This document shows positions 27,848 to 36,044 of a stretch of 64,000 nt of DNA, in pieces. The stretch covers positions 1-64,000 of the forward strand of contig JAVVEP010000006.1 in the NCBI GenBank assembly GCA_032250735.1. Reading direction: 5' to 3'. Position 1 is the first letter of the stretch. Every line of letters begins with the position of its first letter. Source of the DNA: Gammaproteobacteria bacterium (GTDB lineage: Bacteria; Pseudomonadota; Gammaproteobacteria; SZUA-152). The notes beneath the pieces are model-generated. The model did not search any database. It saw nothing but the letters and a program-made list of their open reading frames with translations, and was not told the origin of the DNA. A program made the position numbers and the translations under genes.

Positions 27848-28012
27848 ATGAGTGATAAGCCTTTTTGCCGACCCAAGGTACCCGACGGTCACGCATTTCA
27901 TGTGACAACCCGTCAGAAAGAGATCACACCAGGAAAGTTTTTTGTTGGTTATGAAACTATCTGGGAAGCTCACCAGAAAGAAGTGCCATACACTACTCCC
28001 AAGAAGCCTTAA
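27848..28012 (+). CDS. Small 54-residue protein behind a strong ribosome-binding site
   Basis: An open frame of 54 codons plus stop, starting at ATG with TAAGGAG about ten bases upstream. The product begins MSDKPFCRPKVPDGH and ends TTPKKP. It is charged, has one Cys, two Trp/Tyr-rich patches and no membrane segment. I recognise no family. The strong ribosome-binding site, the codon use matching the neighbours and the bidirectional terminator that follows support a real gene. It is 86 bases after the HIT gene. Confidence 0.65.
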   Translation: MSDKPFCRPKVPDGHAFHVTTRQKEITPGKFFVGYETIWEAHQKEVPYTTPKKP

Positions 28013-28107
28013 GCAACCAGTCTCCAACGAATCGGCCGCGCGACCTTCCAAGTCAAACGGGAATGGTGGCGCGGTCATAAAGTTTGATGTGGTTAATGCT
28101 TTTGGTT

Positions 28108-28152
28108 AAAAAAGGCACGCTTTACTGACACGGGTAATGCGTGCCTTTTTTA
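28108..28152. terminator. Bidirectional terminator
   Basis: AAAAAAGGCACGC and GCGTGCCTTTTTT form a 13-bp stem around a 17-base loop, with an A run before and a T run after. It serves the 54-aa gene on the plus strand and the DUF4279-like gene on the minus strand. Confidence 0.93.
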
Positions 28153-28161
28153 TTCGAGGCT

Positions 28162-28734
28162 TTAAATACGCTCGGATAGCTTGTAATCCACATTAATAAA
28201 AGCGCCAATATCGGCCAGAAAACGAATCGTTCTGGCGCCGAAACCCACCTCCGGACAGGTGTCATCCTTATCGACAGACAGCACCAGTTCCACGCCAATT
28301 CTGGGCGATAAGTTGTGGCTTTTAGCCACCGCAATAATCTTATCCTTGACCGGTTCCAGTTGCTTAATGATGATCTCCGTCAATTTATAAACATCGACTT
28401 CGTCAGTGCCGCATTCCGCAGAAACAATATCGGTCGATAACTCCCATGAGCTGATCACGGGTTTGTCCAATCCACTATTTGCCCCGGCAGCATTGATTGA
28501 GGTGGGCTCGATGCCAAGCAGGCGAGTGATGTCAGCGGGATTGAAATGATAACCACACAGGGCAAAGAAAGCCCTTCCTTTATTAGACGCCAAAATCTTT
28601 CCCTCGTAGATAGTGTTCTCGTTAATTAACGAGAAATATGACCGGCGATTATAGCGTATAGGCTGAATAGGTGCGGTGCGCTCATTGAAAATCACCTCAA
28701 TAGCGGCGGTGTCCTTTGTTATTGCTTGAGGCAC
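28162..28734 (-). CDS. DUF4279-like protein
   Basis: Up to 190 residues. The central part, ALCGYHFNPADITRLLGIEPT, is the opening strand-helix of the DUF4279 family, followed by SSWELST and the terminal alpha/beta part. The family function is unknown. The start is uncertain: the longest frame begins at a GTG at 28734, but the first 40 residues are not family-like and a later non-ATG start is possible. It lies alone on the minus strand, with a terminator close downstream, and is divergent from the tandem globin. Confidence 0.75.
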   Translation of the reverse strand: MPQAITKDTAAIEVIFNERTAPIQPIRYNRRSYFSLINENTIYEGKILASNKGRAFFALCGYHFNPADITRLLGIEPTSINAAGANSGLDKPVISSWELSTDIVSAECGTDEVDVYKLTEIIIKQLEPVKDKIIAVAKSHNLSPRIGVELVLSVDKDDTCPEVGFGARTIRFLADIGAFINVDYKLSERI

Positions 28735-28860
28735 AGTGCCTGGTCAGATTTCCGTAGAAACTGAGCAAATTGCTCGGCATTTAAGATGTATTTACAATGC
28801 ATCTTAGTGGGGTTAATATCCGCTTCGTTGTCTTTAAGTCGTATTTTGGAGGATGTGATG

Positions 28861-29661
28861 ATGGGTTTTCTCAAAAGTTTATTTGGTGGTGGTTCCAAGC
28901 CTGCGAGTCTATTTGACCGCATTGGCGGTGATGCTGCCGTAAATGCTGCAGTGGATATTTTTTATCGCAAGGTGCTGGCCGATGATCGTATCAACCAGTT
29001 CTTCGAAGGTGTGGATATGGACAAACAGGCCGCTAAACAAAAGGCCTTCCTGACCATGGCTTTTGGTGGACCGAATAATTACACCGGCGAAGATATGCGT
29101 AAAGGCCATGCGCACCTGGTCGCGAAGGGTATGAATGCCTCACATTTCGATGCCGTCATGGAAAATCTGGGCGCCACTCTGACTGAGCTGAACGTACCTG
29201 GCGATCTCATTGGTGAGGCTGCGGCCATTGCTGAAAGCGTGCGCGAACCCATATTGGCGGGTTATACCGACGAGGAGATGGCGGCGATGGCGGGCGGCAA
29301 ATCACTGTTTGATCGTATCGGCGGTGAGGCCGCGGTGAATGCCGCGGTGGATATCTTTTATCGCAAGGTGCTGGCCGATGATCGCATCAGTGCCTTTTTT
29401 GAAGGTGTGGATATGGACAAGCAGGCCGCTAAACAAAAGGCCTTCCTGACCATGGCCTTCGGTGGGCCGCACAATTACAGTGGCGAGGACATGCGTAGAG
29501 GCCATGCCCATCTGGTGGCGAAGGGTCTGAACGACAGTCACTTTGATGCGGTGATGGAGTGCCTCGGTGCGACATTGACCGAACTGAATGTGCCCGGTGA
29601 TCTGATTGCCGAGGCGGCGGCCATTGCCGAAAGCACGCGCAATGATGTGTTAGGTAAATAG
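28861..29661 (+). CDS. Tandem (two-domain) group I truncated hemoglobin
   Basis: A 266-residue protein made of two nearly identical truncated-globin domains with a period of 132 residues (396 bp): SLFDRIGGDAAVNAAVDIFY starts at residue 16 and its copy at 148. Each domain keeps the B10 Tyr in DIFYRKV (Tyr35, Tyr167) and the proximal His in MRKGHAHLV / MRRGHAHLV (His83, His215), so each should bind heme. A short Gly-rich leader (GFLKSLFGGGSKPA) precedes the first. GGAGG eight bases upstream decides the ATG at 28861. O2/NO binding or NO dioxygenation is the family role. A terminator follows. Confidence 0.93.
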   Translation: MGFLKSLFGGGSKPASLFDRIGGDAAVNAAVDIFYRKVLADDRINQFFEGVDMDKQAAKQKAFLTMAFGGPNNYTGEDMRKGHAHLVAKGMNASHFDAVMENLGATLTELNVPGDLIGEAAAIAESVREPILAGYTDEEMAAMAGGKSLFDRIGGEAAVNAAVDIFYRKVLADDRISAFFEGVDMDKQAAKQKAFLTMAFGGPHNYSGEDMRRGHAHLVAKGLNDSHFDAVMECLGATLTELNVPGDLIAEAAAIAESTRNDVLGK

Positions 29662-29679
29662 ACGCTATCCGTATCAGTG

Positions 29680-29706
29680 AAAAGGGGCCGTGCGGCCCCT
29701 TTTTTG
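29680..29706. terminator. Bidirectional terminator after the globin gene
   Basis: AAAAGGGGCCG and CGGCCCCTTTT pair around a two-base loop and are flanked by A and T runs. It serves the globin gene and the convergent double-thioredoxin gene. Confidence 0.93.
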
Positions 29707-29739
29707 TGGACCGACACTTTGTGTGTCGCAGGGTAGCGG

Positions 29740-30834
29740 TTAGCGGTTGTGCCGCTGCCGCCAGAGCTGGAAGTTGGGCTCGGCGAGATAGCCCTTCGAT
29801 AACACGTAATGCAGGACATTGTTGAGCCGGTAAAAGCCGACCACGGAATCGATGCGGATGATTTCTTTGCCGTGCTCATCAAAGAAAATCAGTGTGGGTG
29901 TGTAATACAGCCCGAGATCATCCGCCCACTGTCTGGCTGTTGTTCGCTTGCCGCCGGGTGTGAGCACAGGGGTGTCGGAGAGAAGGTCGAGCTGCACGGA
30001 TTCCAGCTGTGTCATGGTGTGCAGGATGGTGGTGTTACGCAGTGGTCCGCTGTGGAGCAGGTCGCAGGCGTGGCAGCGAGGCTTTTCGAAAAACACCACC
30101 AGTGGCATCTGGGAGGGGAACAGTGAACGATCCAGGCCATAAGGAGGCGCGGTGAAGATGCTGTTGCGATTGAGCGTGTCCTTGCCGTACTCGGAGAAAG
30201 AGGCGGCACGGGACAGATAGGTTTTGAACTTCGCGGTCTGGTAGTGATGGTCTGCCACAAATTCGAGCGCGGCGACAAACTGATAGGGCGGATGGTAGCC
30301 GGAAAGACGGAGGGTTTCCCTGCCTTCCGGGTCATAGAATATCAGGGTGGGTGTGAAATTCGCCTTATTGGCAATGGCGAAGTCTTTTTCGGTCCGGTAG
30401 ACGGTTCCCTGGACATCCGCTACCGGTCGATCGCCACGCACGTCGATGGCAACGACATCAAAATGCTTGCGGGTGTAGGCGACGATGAAGGGGTCCTGCC
30501 AGTTGTGTTCCAGATGCGCCTTGCAGTAGGCACAGTCTTTCTGGCCGAAGTAGACGATTAGCCCGCGCTTATTGCTGGTCGCGACGTCAGTGATGTCATT
30601 GCGCAGCTCGAGAAAGCTGAGCTTGAACCAGTCCGGCAGGGTTAGGTCGGTATCGAGTGGCTTGTCGTCGAACTCGAAGAAATCGGCATCGGGAATGTCG
30701 CCCAGTGAGCCTGGCGCTTCATCTGTTTCAAGAGTGGTTTGTACGGTAGTGGCTGCGAATGCGGTGCAGAACAGGCACGACAATAACAGCAGAGCCTGGA
30801 TGCATTGAATGATTGTTCGATCGTTTCGGCCCAT
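29740..30834 (-). CDS. Exported protein with two thioredoxin-like domains
   Basis: A 364-residue protein with an N-terminal signal segment (about residues 8-27, ending in AFA) and two thioredoxin folds in tandem. The first has the redox motif Cys101-AY-Cys104, the second Cys254-HA-Cys257; each is followed by a TPTLIF cis-proline loop. The first domain resembles SoxW / thioredoxin-fold proteins of sulfur oxidisers. A periplasmic dithiol-disulfide or thiol-reducing role is likely. It is the next gene downstream of sat on the same strand (205-base gap with a strong hairpin) and convergent with the globin gene. Confidence 0.85.
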   Translation of the reverse strand: MGRNDRTIIQCIQALLLLSCLFCTAFAATTVQTTLETDEAPGSLGDIPDADFFEFDDKPLDTDLTLPDWFKLSFLELRNDITDVATSNKRGLIVYFGQKDCAYCKAHLEHNWQDPFIVAYTRKHFDVVAIDVRGDRPVADVQGTVYRTEKDFAIANKANFTPTLIFYDPEGRETLRLSGYHPPYQFVAALEFVADHHYQTAKFKTYLSRAASFSEYGKDTLNRNSIFTAPPYGLDRSLFPSQMPLVVFFEKPRCHACDLLHSGPLRNTTILHTMTQLESVQLDLLSDTPVLTPGGKRTTARQWADDLGLYYTPTLIFFDEHGKEIIRIDSVVGFYRLNNVLHYVLSKGYLAEPNFQLWRQRHNR

Positions 30835-30936
30835 TTGTGGTGTTCGGTTGTCGTGCCTTGCTGGTTAGCCCGCAGTTATTAGAAGTTGTTAGAAGTTATG
30901 CGACATCAAAACCGCCCACAACCGGCTTGAATGAAT

Positions 30937-30974
30937 CGTGCGCACCGATATACATGTAATCATCGGTGCGCACG
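30937..30974. repeat. Perfect 13-bp inverted repeat between sat and the double-thioredoxin gene
   Basis: CGTGCGCACCGAT (30937-30949) and its exact complement (30962-30974) flank a 12-base loop. There is no T run on either side, so it is either a transcript-stabilising hairpin after sat or a protein-binding site. Confidence 0.8.
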
Positions 30975-31022
30975 TCAGCTGGCCATCCTGGATAAGAGTG
31001 GATAACAGTGCTTACGATACTG

Positions 31023-31037
31023 CTTACGTTACGTAAG
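31023..31037. repeat. Near-perfect palindrome just after the sat stop
   Basis: CTTACGTTACGTAAG is palindromic except for its centre base and ends three bases from the sat stop codon. Similar CTTACGATAC lies next to it. It could be a binding site or chance. Confidence 0.5.
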
Positions 31038-31039
31038 AG

Positions 31040-32224
31040 TTACAGGCTTTGGTAATAATCGATGAGGATTTTAGCCACTTCAGGTCGTGAGAACTCTTTG
31101 GGTGGAGCTATGCCATTGCCCAGCATTTCACGCACTTTTGTGCCGGAGAGCAAAACGAAATCTTCTTTTTGGTGATCCGGTGCTTCACGCATCATCACCA
31201 CCTTGTTGAGTTTCTTGGACCAGGCCGTGTGATCGGCCTCGAAGATTTCGATGTCCATGGCACCTTTTGGTACTTCATCATGGAAGATGGTCTGTGCATC
31301 AAAGGCGCCATAGTAGTCACCCACCCCGGCGTGGTCACGACCGATAATGAAGTGTGTCGCCCCCATGTTCTGGCGGAAATAGGCATGCAGCACGGCTTCA
31401 CGTGGACCGGCATACAGCATGTCGAAACCGTAACCCGTCACCATCGCGCTGTTGGGTGGGAAGTACAGTTCGACCATCTTGCGGATAGCCGCATCACGTA
31501 CTGGCGCCGGGATATCGCCGGGCTTGAGTTTGCCCAGCAGCATGTGAATCACCAGGCCGTCACAACCGAGGCGCTCCATGGCCATGTGGCATAGTTCCTC
31601 GTGCGCCAGGTGCATGGGATTGCGCGTCTGGAAGGCGACGACTTTTTTCCAGCCGCGCTCAGTGATCTCATTGCGAATTTCCACTGCGGTACGGAAGGTG
31701 TCAGGGAATTCAGTCTGGAAGTAACTGAAGTTCAGCACCTGGATAGGGCCCGATACGGCCATGCGTCCCTGTGAATTAAACGCGGCTACGCCCGGGTGTT
31801 CAGGGTCATCGGTACGGTAGACCTTGTCGGTCATCACTTTCATCTGCTCAGCAGATACTGCTTCAATGGCTGACACGTCCATGACGGCCAGGACCGGGTT
31901 GCCATCGACGTTCGGGTCACGAAGGGCTATGCGCTTCGCATCGCCGATGGCATCGGTGTTTTCCAGCAGGCATAGAATCGGGACCGGGAAGAACGAGCCA
32001 TCGGTAAGGGTCATTTTTTCTGCAGCACCCATAGCATCAGCGACATTCATGAACCCTTTTAATGGGTTAAAGTAACCGGCGCCCATCATCACTGCATTAC
32101 CGGCTGCCTGGGAACTGATGACCACTGAAGGCAGTGACTCGGCTTCTTTGCTTAATGCATCATGTTCCGCGACGTCATAAACGAAACGTGGTTGTAGTTC
32201 ATCAGAACCAATCGGTTTAATCAT
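31040..32224 (-). CDS. sat: Dissimilatory sulfate adenylyltransferase (ATP sulfurylase)
   Basis: Homo-oligomeric ATP sulfurylase, 394 residues from the ATG at 32224. In sulfur oxidation it converts APS plus pyrophosphate to ATP and sulfate, the substrate-level phosphorylation step after Apr. Motifs are FQTRNPMHLAHE (with the RNPxHxxH active-site signature), GRDHAGVG and the late SGTKVREML. AAGGA nine bases upstream selects this ATG over an upstream in-frame TTG. It is about 6 kb from aprA and on the opposite strand, so it is a separate transcript. Confidence 0.96.
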   Translation of the reverse strand: MIKPIGSDELQPRFVYDVAEHDALSKEAESLPSVVISSQAAGNAVMMGAGYFNPLKGFMNVADAMGAAEKMTLTDGSFFPVPILCLLENTDAIGDAKRIALRDPNVDGNPVLAVMDVSAIEAVSAEQMKVMTDKVYRTDDPEHPGVAAFNSQGRMAVSGPIQVLNFSYFQTEFPDTFRTAVEIRNEITERGWKKVVAFQTRNPMHLAHEELCHMAMERLGCDGLVIHMLLGKLKPGDIPAPVRDAAIRKMVELYFPPNSAMVTGYGFDMLYAGPREAVLHAYFRQNMGATHFIIGRDHAGVGDYYGAFDAQTIFHDEVPKGAMDIEIFEADHTAWSKKLNKVVMMREAPDHQKEDFVLLSGTKVREMLGNGIAPPKEFSRPEVAKILIDYYQSL

Positions 32225-32653
32225 TCCTCGGTATCCTTTTTCTTGGCAACTAAAATGTTGAGCAACTGGAGTGTTCTTCAACCTAGTGGGCCGCGTGCTT
32301 TAGCTGATAACAGGCCGGCAGTCTGCCGATCGGCATGACAGGACGAGCGTACCCCTTGATGGTGTCTGGGGTTGCTGCCTGGTCCACTAACGTGTTGTTT
32401 TATATTTTTAGTTATAAGTTATAAATAGTACCGCCCGGTACAGATGGACGGATCAAACTACCTTAAAGGCTTTTCCCGCGCCTGCAAAGCAGTTTTCCTT
32501 TTCAGGTCCATAAAATCCCTTTATTCGATCCGGGTGCGGAGCTTGGCCTATTTTCACCCTCACTTAAACCCAATAGCCTCTATGAAACCCGGGGCGATTC
32601 ACGCCTGCTTTCTGGTTGTGGAGAGTTTAAAGGCGTCAACGCCATTTAATCCG
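32225..32653. other. Intergenic region upstream of sat
   Basis: These 429 bases hold no supported gene. They contain the sat promoter on the minus strand and the end of the 7TM gene. A 14-bp palindrome GTACCGCCCGGTAC (32428-32441) sits next to an A+T-rich patch (32399-32427), an arrangement typical of an operator beside a promoter, but I cannot name a regulator. An open frame on the plus strand (from 32444) runs antisense into the 7TM gene and is rejected. Confidence 0.5.
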
Positions 32654-34219
32654 TCAGAGGCTCCGTTTTCCACCCCGATAGGTGTTGATCGACAGGGTCG
32701 CGGCGAGGGTCAGCAGATGGGTCTCAGGATGGGCCACCAGCCAGTGGCCGAGCGATTCGAATTGCATCACCGGCAGGCAAAGGGCGACCTGCGCCAGGGT
32801 CCATCCCAGTCGCCTCAGTGCACTGGCCGGCCCCTCTTTTTCCAGGGTCCTGTAGAAGAGATCCACCAGGATCGCCATGATGACCACCGGCAACAGCACG
32901 ACCTTGCCATCATGCCACCATTGAAAATACTCCAGCAGTGAAATGCTGGCGGTAACTCCCAGAACCACCAGGATCAATACCACCGTGAGACGGGGCTGTC
33001 GACGAAATCTGGTGTGCAGGGCCGAGAGCCCCAGCACCCCGAACAGCAACACCACCGCCATGGTGACAGCCGCCATTTGCCAATCGGCGTAGACCAGCGA
33101 CAGGGCGAACAGGGCCGGCATAAAGGTGCCATAGCTGCGTATGCCCGTCAGTTCCCGAAACAGCGTGGTCAACAGCACGGCCAGCGGCAACAGCAGCAGG
33201 TGTGACAGGACATTGCGCACCTCCAGTGGCAGGCGGGTGAGGTAAAAGACCCGCTGCCAGCCGGATTCGCTGCCGGCATGCATCTCCAGGTGTTGATCCA
33301 CATTGGTGACGCTGTAATGCAGGCTGACCCGGTCGGTCGTATGGACCTCGACCAGCTCGGCCCTGTCCTTTACGAACGGCAGGAAATTGTCGGGCAGGTC
33401 CCGCTGATAGCCATGCAGGGGGTCATAGGCCAGCCAGCCCTCCTCGATATCGTAGACCTCCACCCAGTGATGGAGGCGCACCTCCCGGTTTTCCACCAGC
33501 TCCAGGCCCGTCACCAGCCGCGCAGGGATATTGGCGGCACGACTCAGGGCCACCATGACGTTGGCGCGTTCCAGCACGCTGGCCTGACCGCTGGCAATGA
33601 CCTCGGGTAGGGGGCGGGTTTCGGCTTTTTGGGGCGATAACAGCCGGTGCGCAAAGCGGAAGATGTGGCTTTGCAGCTCTGCGCCTGAGGACGATCGGTC
33701 GGTGATCTGACGGACCTCGTTTACCAGGGTATCGTGTTCAAGCCCCAGCAGTGGATCGCTGCGCAGATACCGCTCCCGCTCACGGGTGGTGAGCCTGTGC
33801 CGTAGCGACTGCTGCAACTGCTGCTGCATGAAGGGAGCGGCCGACTGGTACAGGGTAAAACCGAGATTAAAGCCGTGTGCGTGGGCGCTGCTGGCCGCCA
33901 GGCGTATCTGGCGAGCAACCCCCCAGTCGGGGTCGGCCGTAAACCGCAACCGCCATCCCGGGTGGGCCAGCTGCTGGCCGATAATCCGCAGATGGGCGGT
34001 GTCGGCGGGCACGGCCGCGATGGCAATGGCCTCCGGTGCAGCGGGTTTGTCCAGCTGGACACTGATCCGCACCTCCCATAGGCGGTCACCGGCCGCAGCG
34101 GTTGCCGCGCTGCTGTCCAGATAACGCAGTCCGGCAGCGATCGCCCATAACACTACCAGCACGGCAGCGGCGGTCCAGAGCAACCAGTGAAACGAGCGGT
34201 GTGATGTCCTGCCGATCAT
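32654..34219 (-). CDS. Inactive transglutaminase fused to seven membrane helices
   Basis: A 521-residue inner-membrane protein of the family described as inactive transglutaminase fused to 7 transmembrane helices. One N-terminal helix (about 12-32) leads to a periplasmic part that ends in a transglutaminase-like domain (about 205-290: ERANVMVALSRAANIPARLVTGLEL, HHWVEVY, GWLAYDP). The catalytic Cys expected before the His is not seen, hence 'inactive'. A C-terminal block of membrane helices follows (about 345-480). The family typically travels with a retropepsin-like protein and an ATP-grasp ligase; the former is divergent next door, the latter is absent here. Confidence 0.88.
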   Translation of the reverse strand: MIGRTSHRSFHWLLWTAAAVLVVLWAIAAGLRYLDSSAATAAAGDRLWEVRISVQLDKPAAPEAIAIAAVPADTAHLRIIGQQLAHPGWRLRFTADPDWGVARQIRLAASSAHAHGFNLGFTLYQSAAPFMQQQLQQSLRHRLTTRERERYLRSDPLLGLEHDTLVNEVRQITDRSSSGAELQSHIFRFAHRLLSPQKAETRPLPEVIASGQASVLERANVMVALSRAANIPARLVTGLELVENREVRLHHWVEVYDIEEGWLAYDPLHGYQRDLPDNFLPFVKDRAELVEVHTTDRVSLHYSVTNVDQHLEMHAGSESGWQRVFYLTRLPLEVRNVLSHLLLLPLAVLLTTLFRELTGIRSYGTFMPALFALSLVYADWQMAAVTMAVVLLFGVLGLSALHTRFRRQPRLTVVLILVVLGVTASISLLEYFQWWHDGKVVLLPVVIMAILVDLFYRTLEKEGPASALRRLGWTLAQVALCLPVMQFESLGHWLVAHPETHLLTLAATLSINTYRGGKRSL

Positions 34220-34388
34220 GCGTGTTTCGGGAACCCTGGTGAGTGTCTGGCGGTCTACTGGTGGATTATTTTGTCATTATCTAAAGGGTGTCGATGGAAT
34301 GTGTCGTCGCACAAAATGATCAACCATAATGAATAGTAGTATTCATTGATAGTAACGACGTAATCGTCGACATATGAGGTATAGGCCG

Positions 34389-34913
34389 ATGACCCGAGCA
34401 CCGCTGATGCAGTCGACCGCCCTGCTGGTGATGATGGCTCTCACCGCGGCACTGGTTGCCGCTGCGGGAGTCGCAGGCGCGGATGAGGCCCCCGCCATCC
34501 TGGGTTGGGTTGAAGAGGTATCGATTCTGGATACCGGGCTGGTGTTGCCGGCCAAGATAGACACTGGGGCGGACAACAGCTCGATCCATGCCTCCGCCAT
34601 TAGTTATGTTACCCATGACGGTAACCCCTGGGTCCGCTTCACCCTCCGGGATCGGGCGGGCGTCGAGGTGGTCATGGAGCGGCCGCTGATCCGGCTAGGG
34701 CAGATCAAGCGGAAAGAGGGCGGTTATCTCGAAAGACCCGTCGTCAGCCTGGGCCTGTGTGTGGCCGGGCAGCGGGTCACTGCCGAGGTCAACCTGGCCG
34801 ACCGCAACCACTTCACCTATCCGATGCTGGTCGGACGCAGCCTCATGGTGCGGCGCTTCGTTGTCGACCCGAATCGTAGGTATATCACCCGACCGACCTG
34901 CGCGGCGGTGTGA
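34389..34913 (+). CDS. Retropepsin-like / putative ATP-dependent zinc protease family protein
   Basis: A 174-residue exported protein of the Zn_protease / RimB-like family. A signal peptide (about residues 1-31, ending AGADEAP) precedes GWVEEVSILDTGLVLPAKIDTG. The motif AKIDTGADNSSIHA contains DTGA, the single aspartic-protease-type signature, so the old 'zinc protease' name may be wrong. GAGG upstream favours the ATG at 34389 over the one at 34374. It is divergent from the 7TM transglutaminase-like gene with which the family usually shares an operon. Confidence 0.85.
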   Translation: MTRAPLMQSTALLVMMALTAALVAAAGVAGADEAPAILGWVEEVSILDTGLVLPAKIDTGADNSSIHASAISYVTHDGNPWVRFTLRDRAGVEVVMERPLIRLGQIKRKEGGYLERPVVSLGLCVAGQRVTAEVNLADRNHFTYPMLVGRSLMVRRFVVDPNRRYITRPTCAAV

Positions 34914-34936
34914 TTTGAGTGCTGAGTGCTGAGCTC

Positions 34937-35947
34937 TCAGTCCTTCATATGGCCCGCCGCCTGCTGGTCGGCGTGGTAGGAGGAGCGCACCATGGGGCCG
35001 CTGGCGACGTTGGAAAAGCCCAGCTCGCGGGCGATGTCGGCCAGTTGATCGAACTCCTCGGGCGTGACGAAGCGATCCACCGGCAGGTGGTTGAGGCTGG
35101 GTTGCAGGTACTGGCCCAGGGTGAGCATGTCGCAGTCGTGGGCGCGCAGGTCTTTGAGGACCTCGACGATTTCATCGAAGGTTTCGCCCAACCCCAGCAT
35201 CAGCCCGGATTTGGTGGGCACCTGCGGGTACAGGGCCTTGAACTGCTGGATCAGCCGTAGCGACCAGGCGTAGTCGGCACCGGGACGGGCCTTTTTGTAG
35301 AGCCGCGGCGCGGTCTCCAGGTTGTGGTTGAAGACGTCCGGCGGCGCTTGTTGCATGATCTCCAGCGCGATCTCCATACGGCCCCGGAAATCCGGCACCA
35401 GGACCTCGATGCGGGTCTGGGGTGAGGTCTCGCGCACCGCACGGATGCACTCGACGAAGTGCCCGGCCCCCCCGTCACGCAGGTCATCGCGATCCACCGA
35501 GGTAATCACTACATACTGGAGCTTGAGCAGGGCCAGGGTCCGGGCGAGATTCCCGGGCTCGTCGGCATCCAGGGGCTTGGGCCGGCCGTGGGCGACGTCG
35601 CAGAAGGGGCAGCGGCGGGTACAGATATCGCCCATGATCATGAAGGTGGCCGTGCCGTGGCTGAAGCACTCCCCCAGGTTGGGGCAGGCGGCCTCTTCGC
35701 AGACGGTATGCAGCTTGTGCTCGCGCAGCAGGCCTTTGACGCGCTGGGCCTCGGGGCTGGTGGGGGCCTTGGCGCGTATCCAGCTCGGCTTGCGTTGTAT
35801 CCGCACGCTGGGCTCGACCTTGATCGGGATGCGGGCGACCTTTTCTGCGCCGCGGAGTTTTTCGCCGGCCTTTACGCCGGGGGTTTTTTTCGTGTTCTGG
35901 GCCGTCATTGCGTCACGTGAGGGGGGTGGGGTGCGGGGTTTATCCAT
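34937..35947 (-). CDS. lipA: Lipoyl synthase
   Basis: Radical-SAM enzyme inserting two sulfurs into octanoyl groups on lipoyl domains. 336 residues, with the auxiliary-cluster motif Cys83-x4-Cys88-x5-Cys94, the SAM-cluster motif Cys109-x3-Cys113-x2-Cys116, and the C-terminal RSSYHAD whose Ser completes the auxiliary cluster. The N-terminal 40 residues are variable, so the ATG at 35908 (MTAQ) is a possible alternative start. It is separated from lipB by a histidine kinase gene on the same strand. Confidence 0.96.
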   Translation of the reverse strand: MDKPRTPPPSRDAMTAQNTKKTPGVKAGEKLRGAEKVARIPIKVEPSVRIQRKPSWIRAKAPTSPEAQRVKGLLREHKLHTVCEEAACPNLGECFSHGTATFMIMGDICTRRCPFCDVAHGRPKPLDADEPGNLARTLALLKLQYVVITSVDRDDLRDGGAGHFVECIRAVRETSPQTRIEVLVPDFRGRMEIALEIMQQAPPDVFNHNLETAPRLYKKARPGADYAWSLRLIQQFKALYPQVPTKSGLMLGLGETFDEIVEVLKDLRAHDCDMLTLGQYLQPSLNHLPVDRFVTPEEFDQLADIARELGFSNVASGPMVRSSYHADQQAAGHMKD

Positions 35948-36044
35948 GATTATGCCGGGGAAATTGGGTGGCTCGAAGGAGGGCCATCATACAATGGAAT
36001 GGGGTGTGAGACACTGTTGACCGGCCGTTACTGACGATTAGGAG

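Noticed and set aside
32444-32941. 165-codon plus-strand frame upstream of and into the 7TM gene
   Set aside because: It overlaps the 7TM coding region antisense and changes composition midway; no family resemblance.
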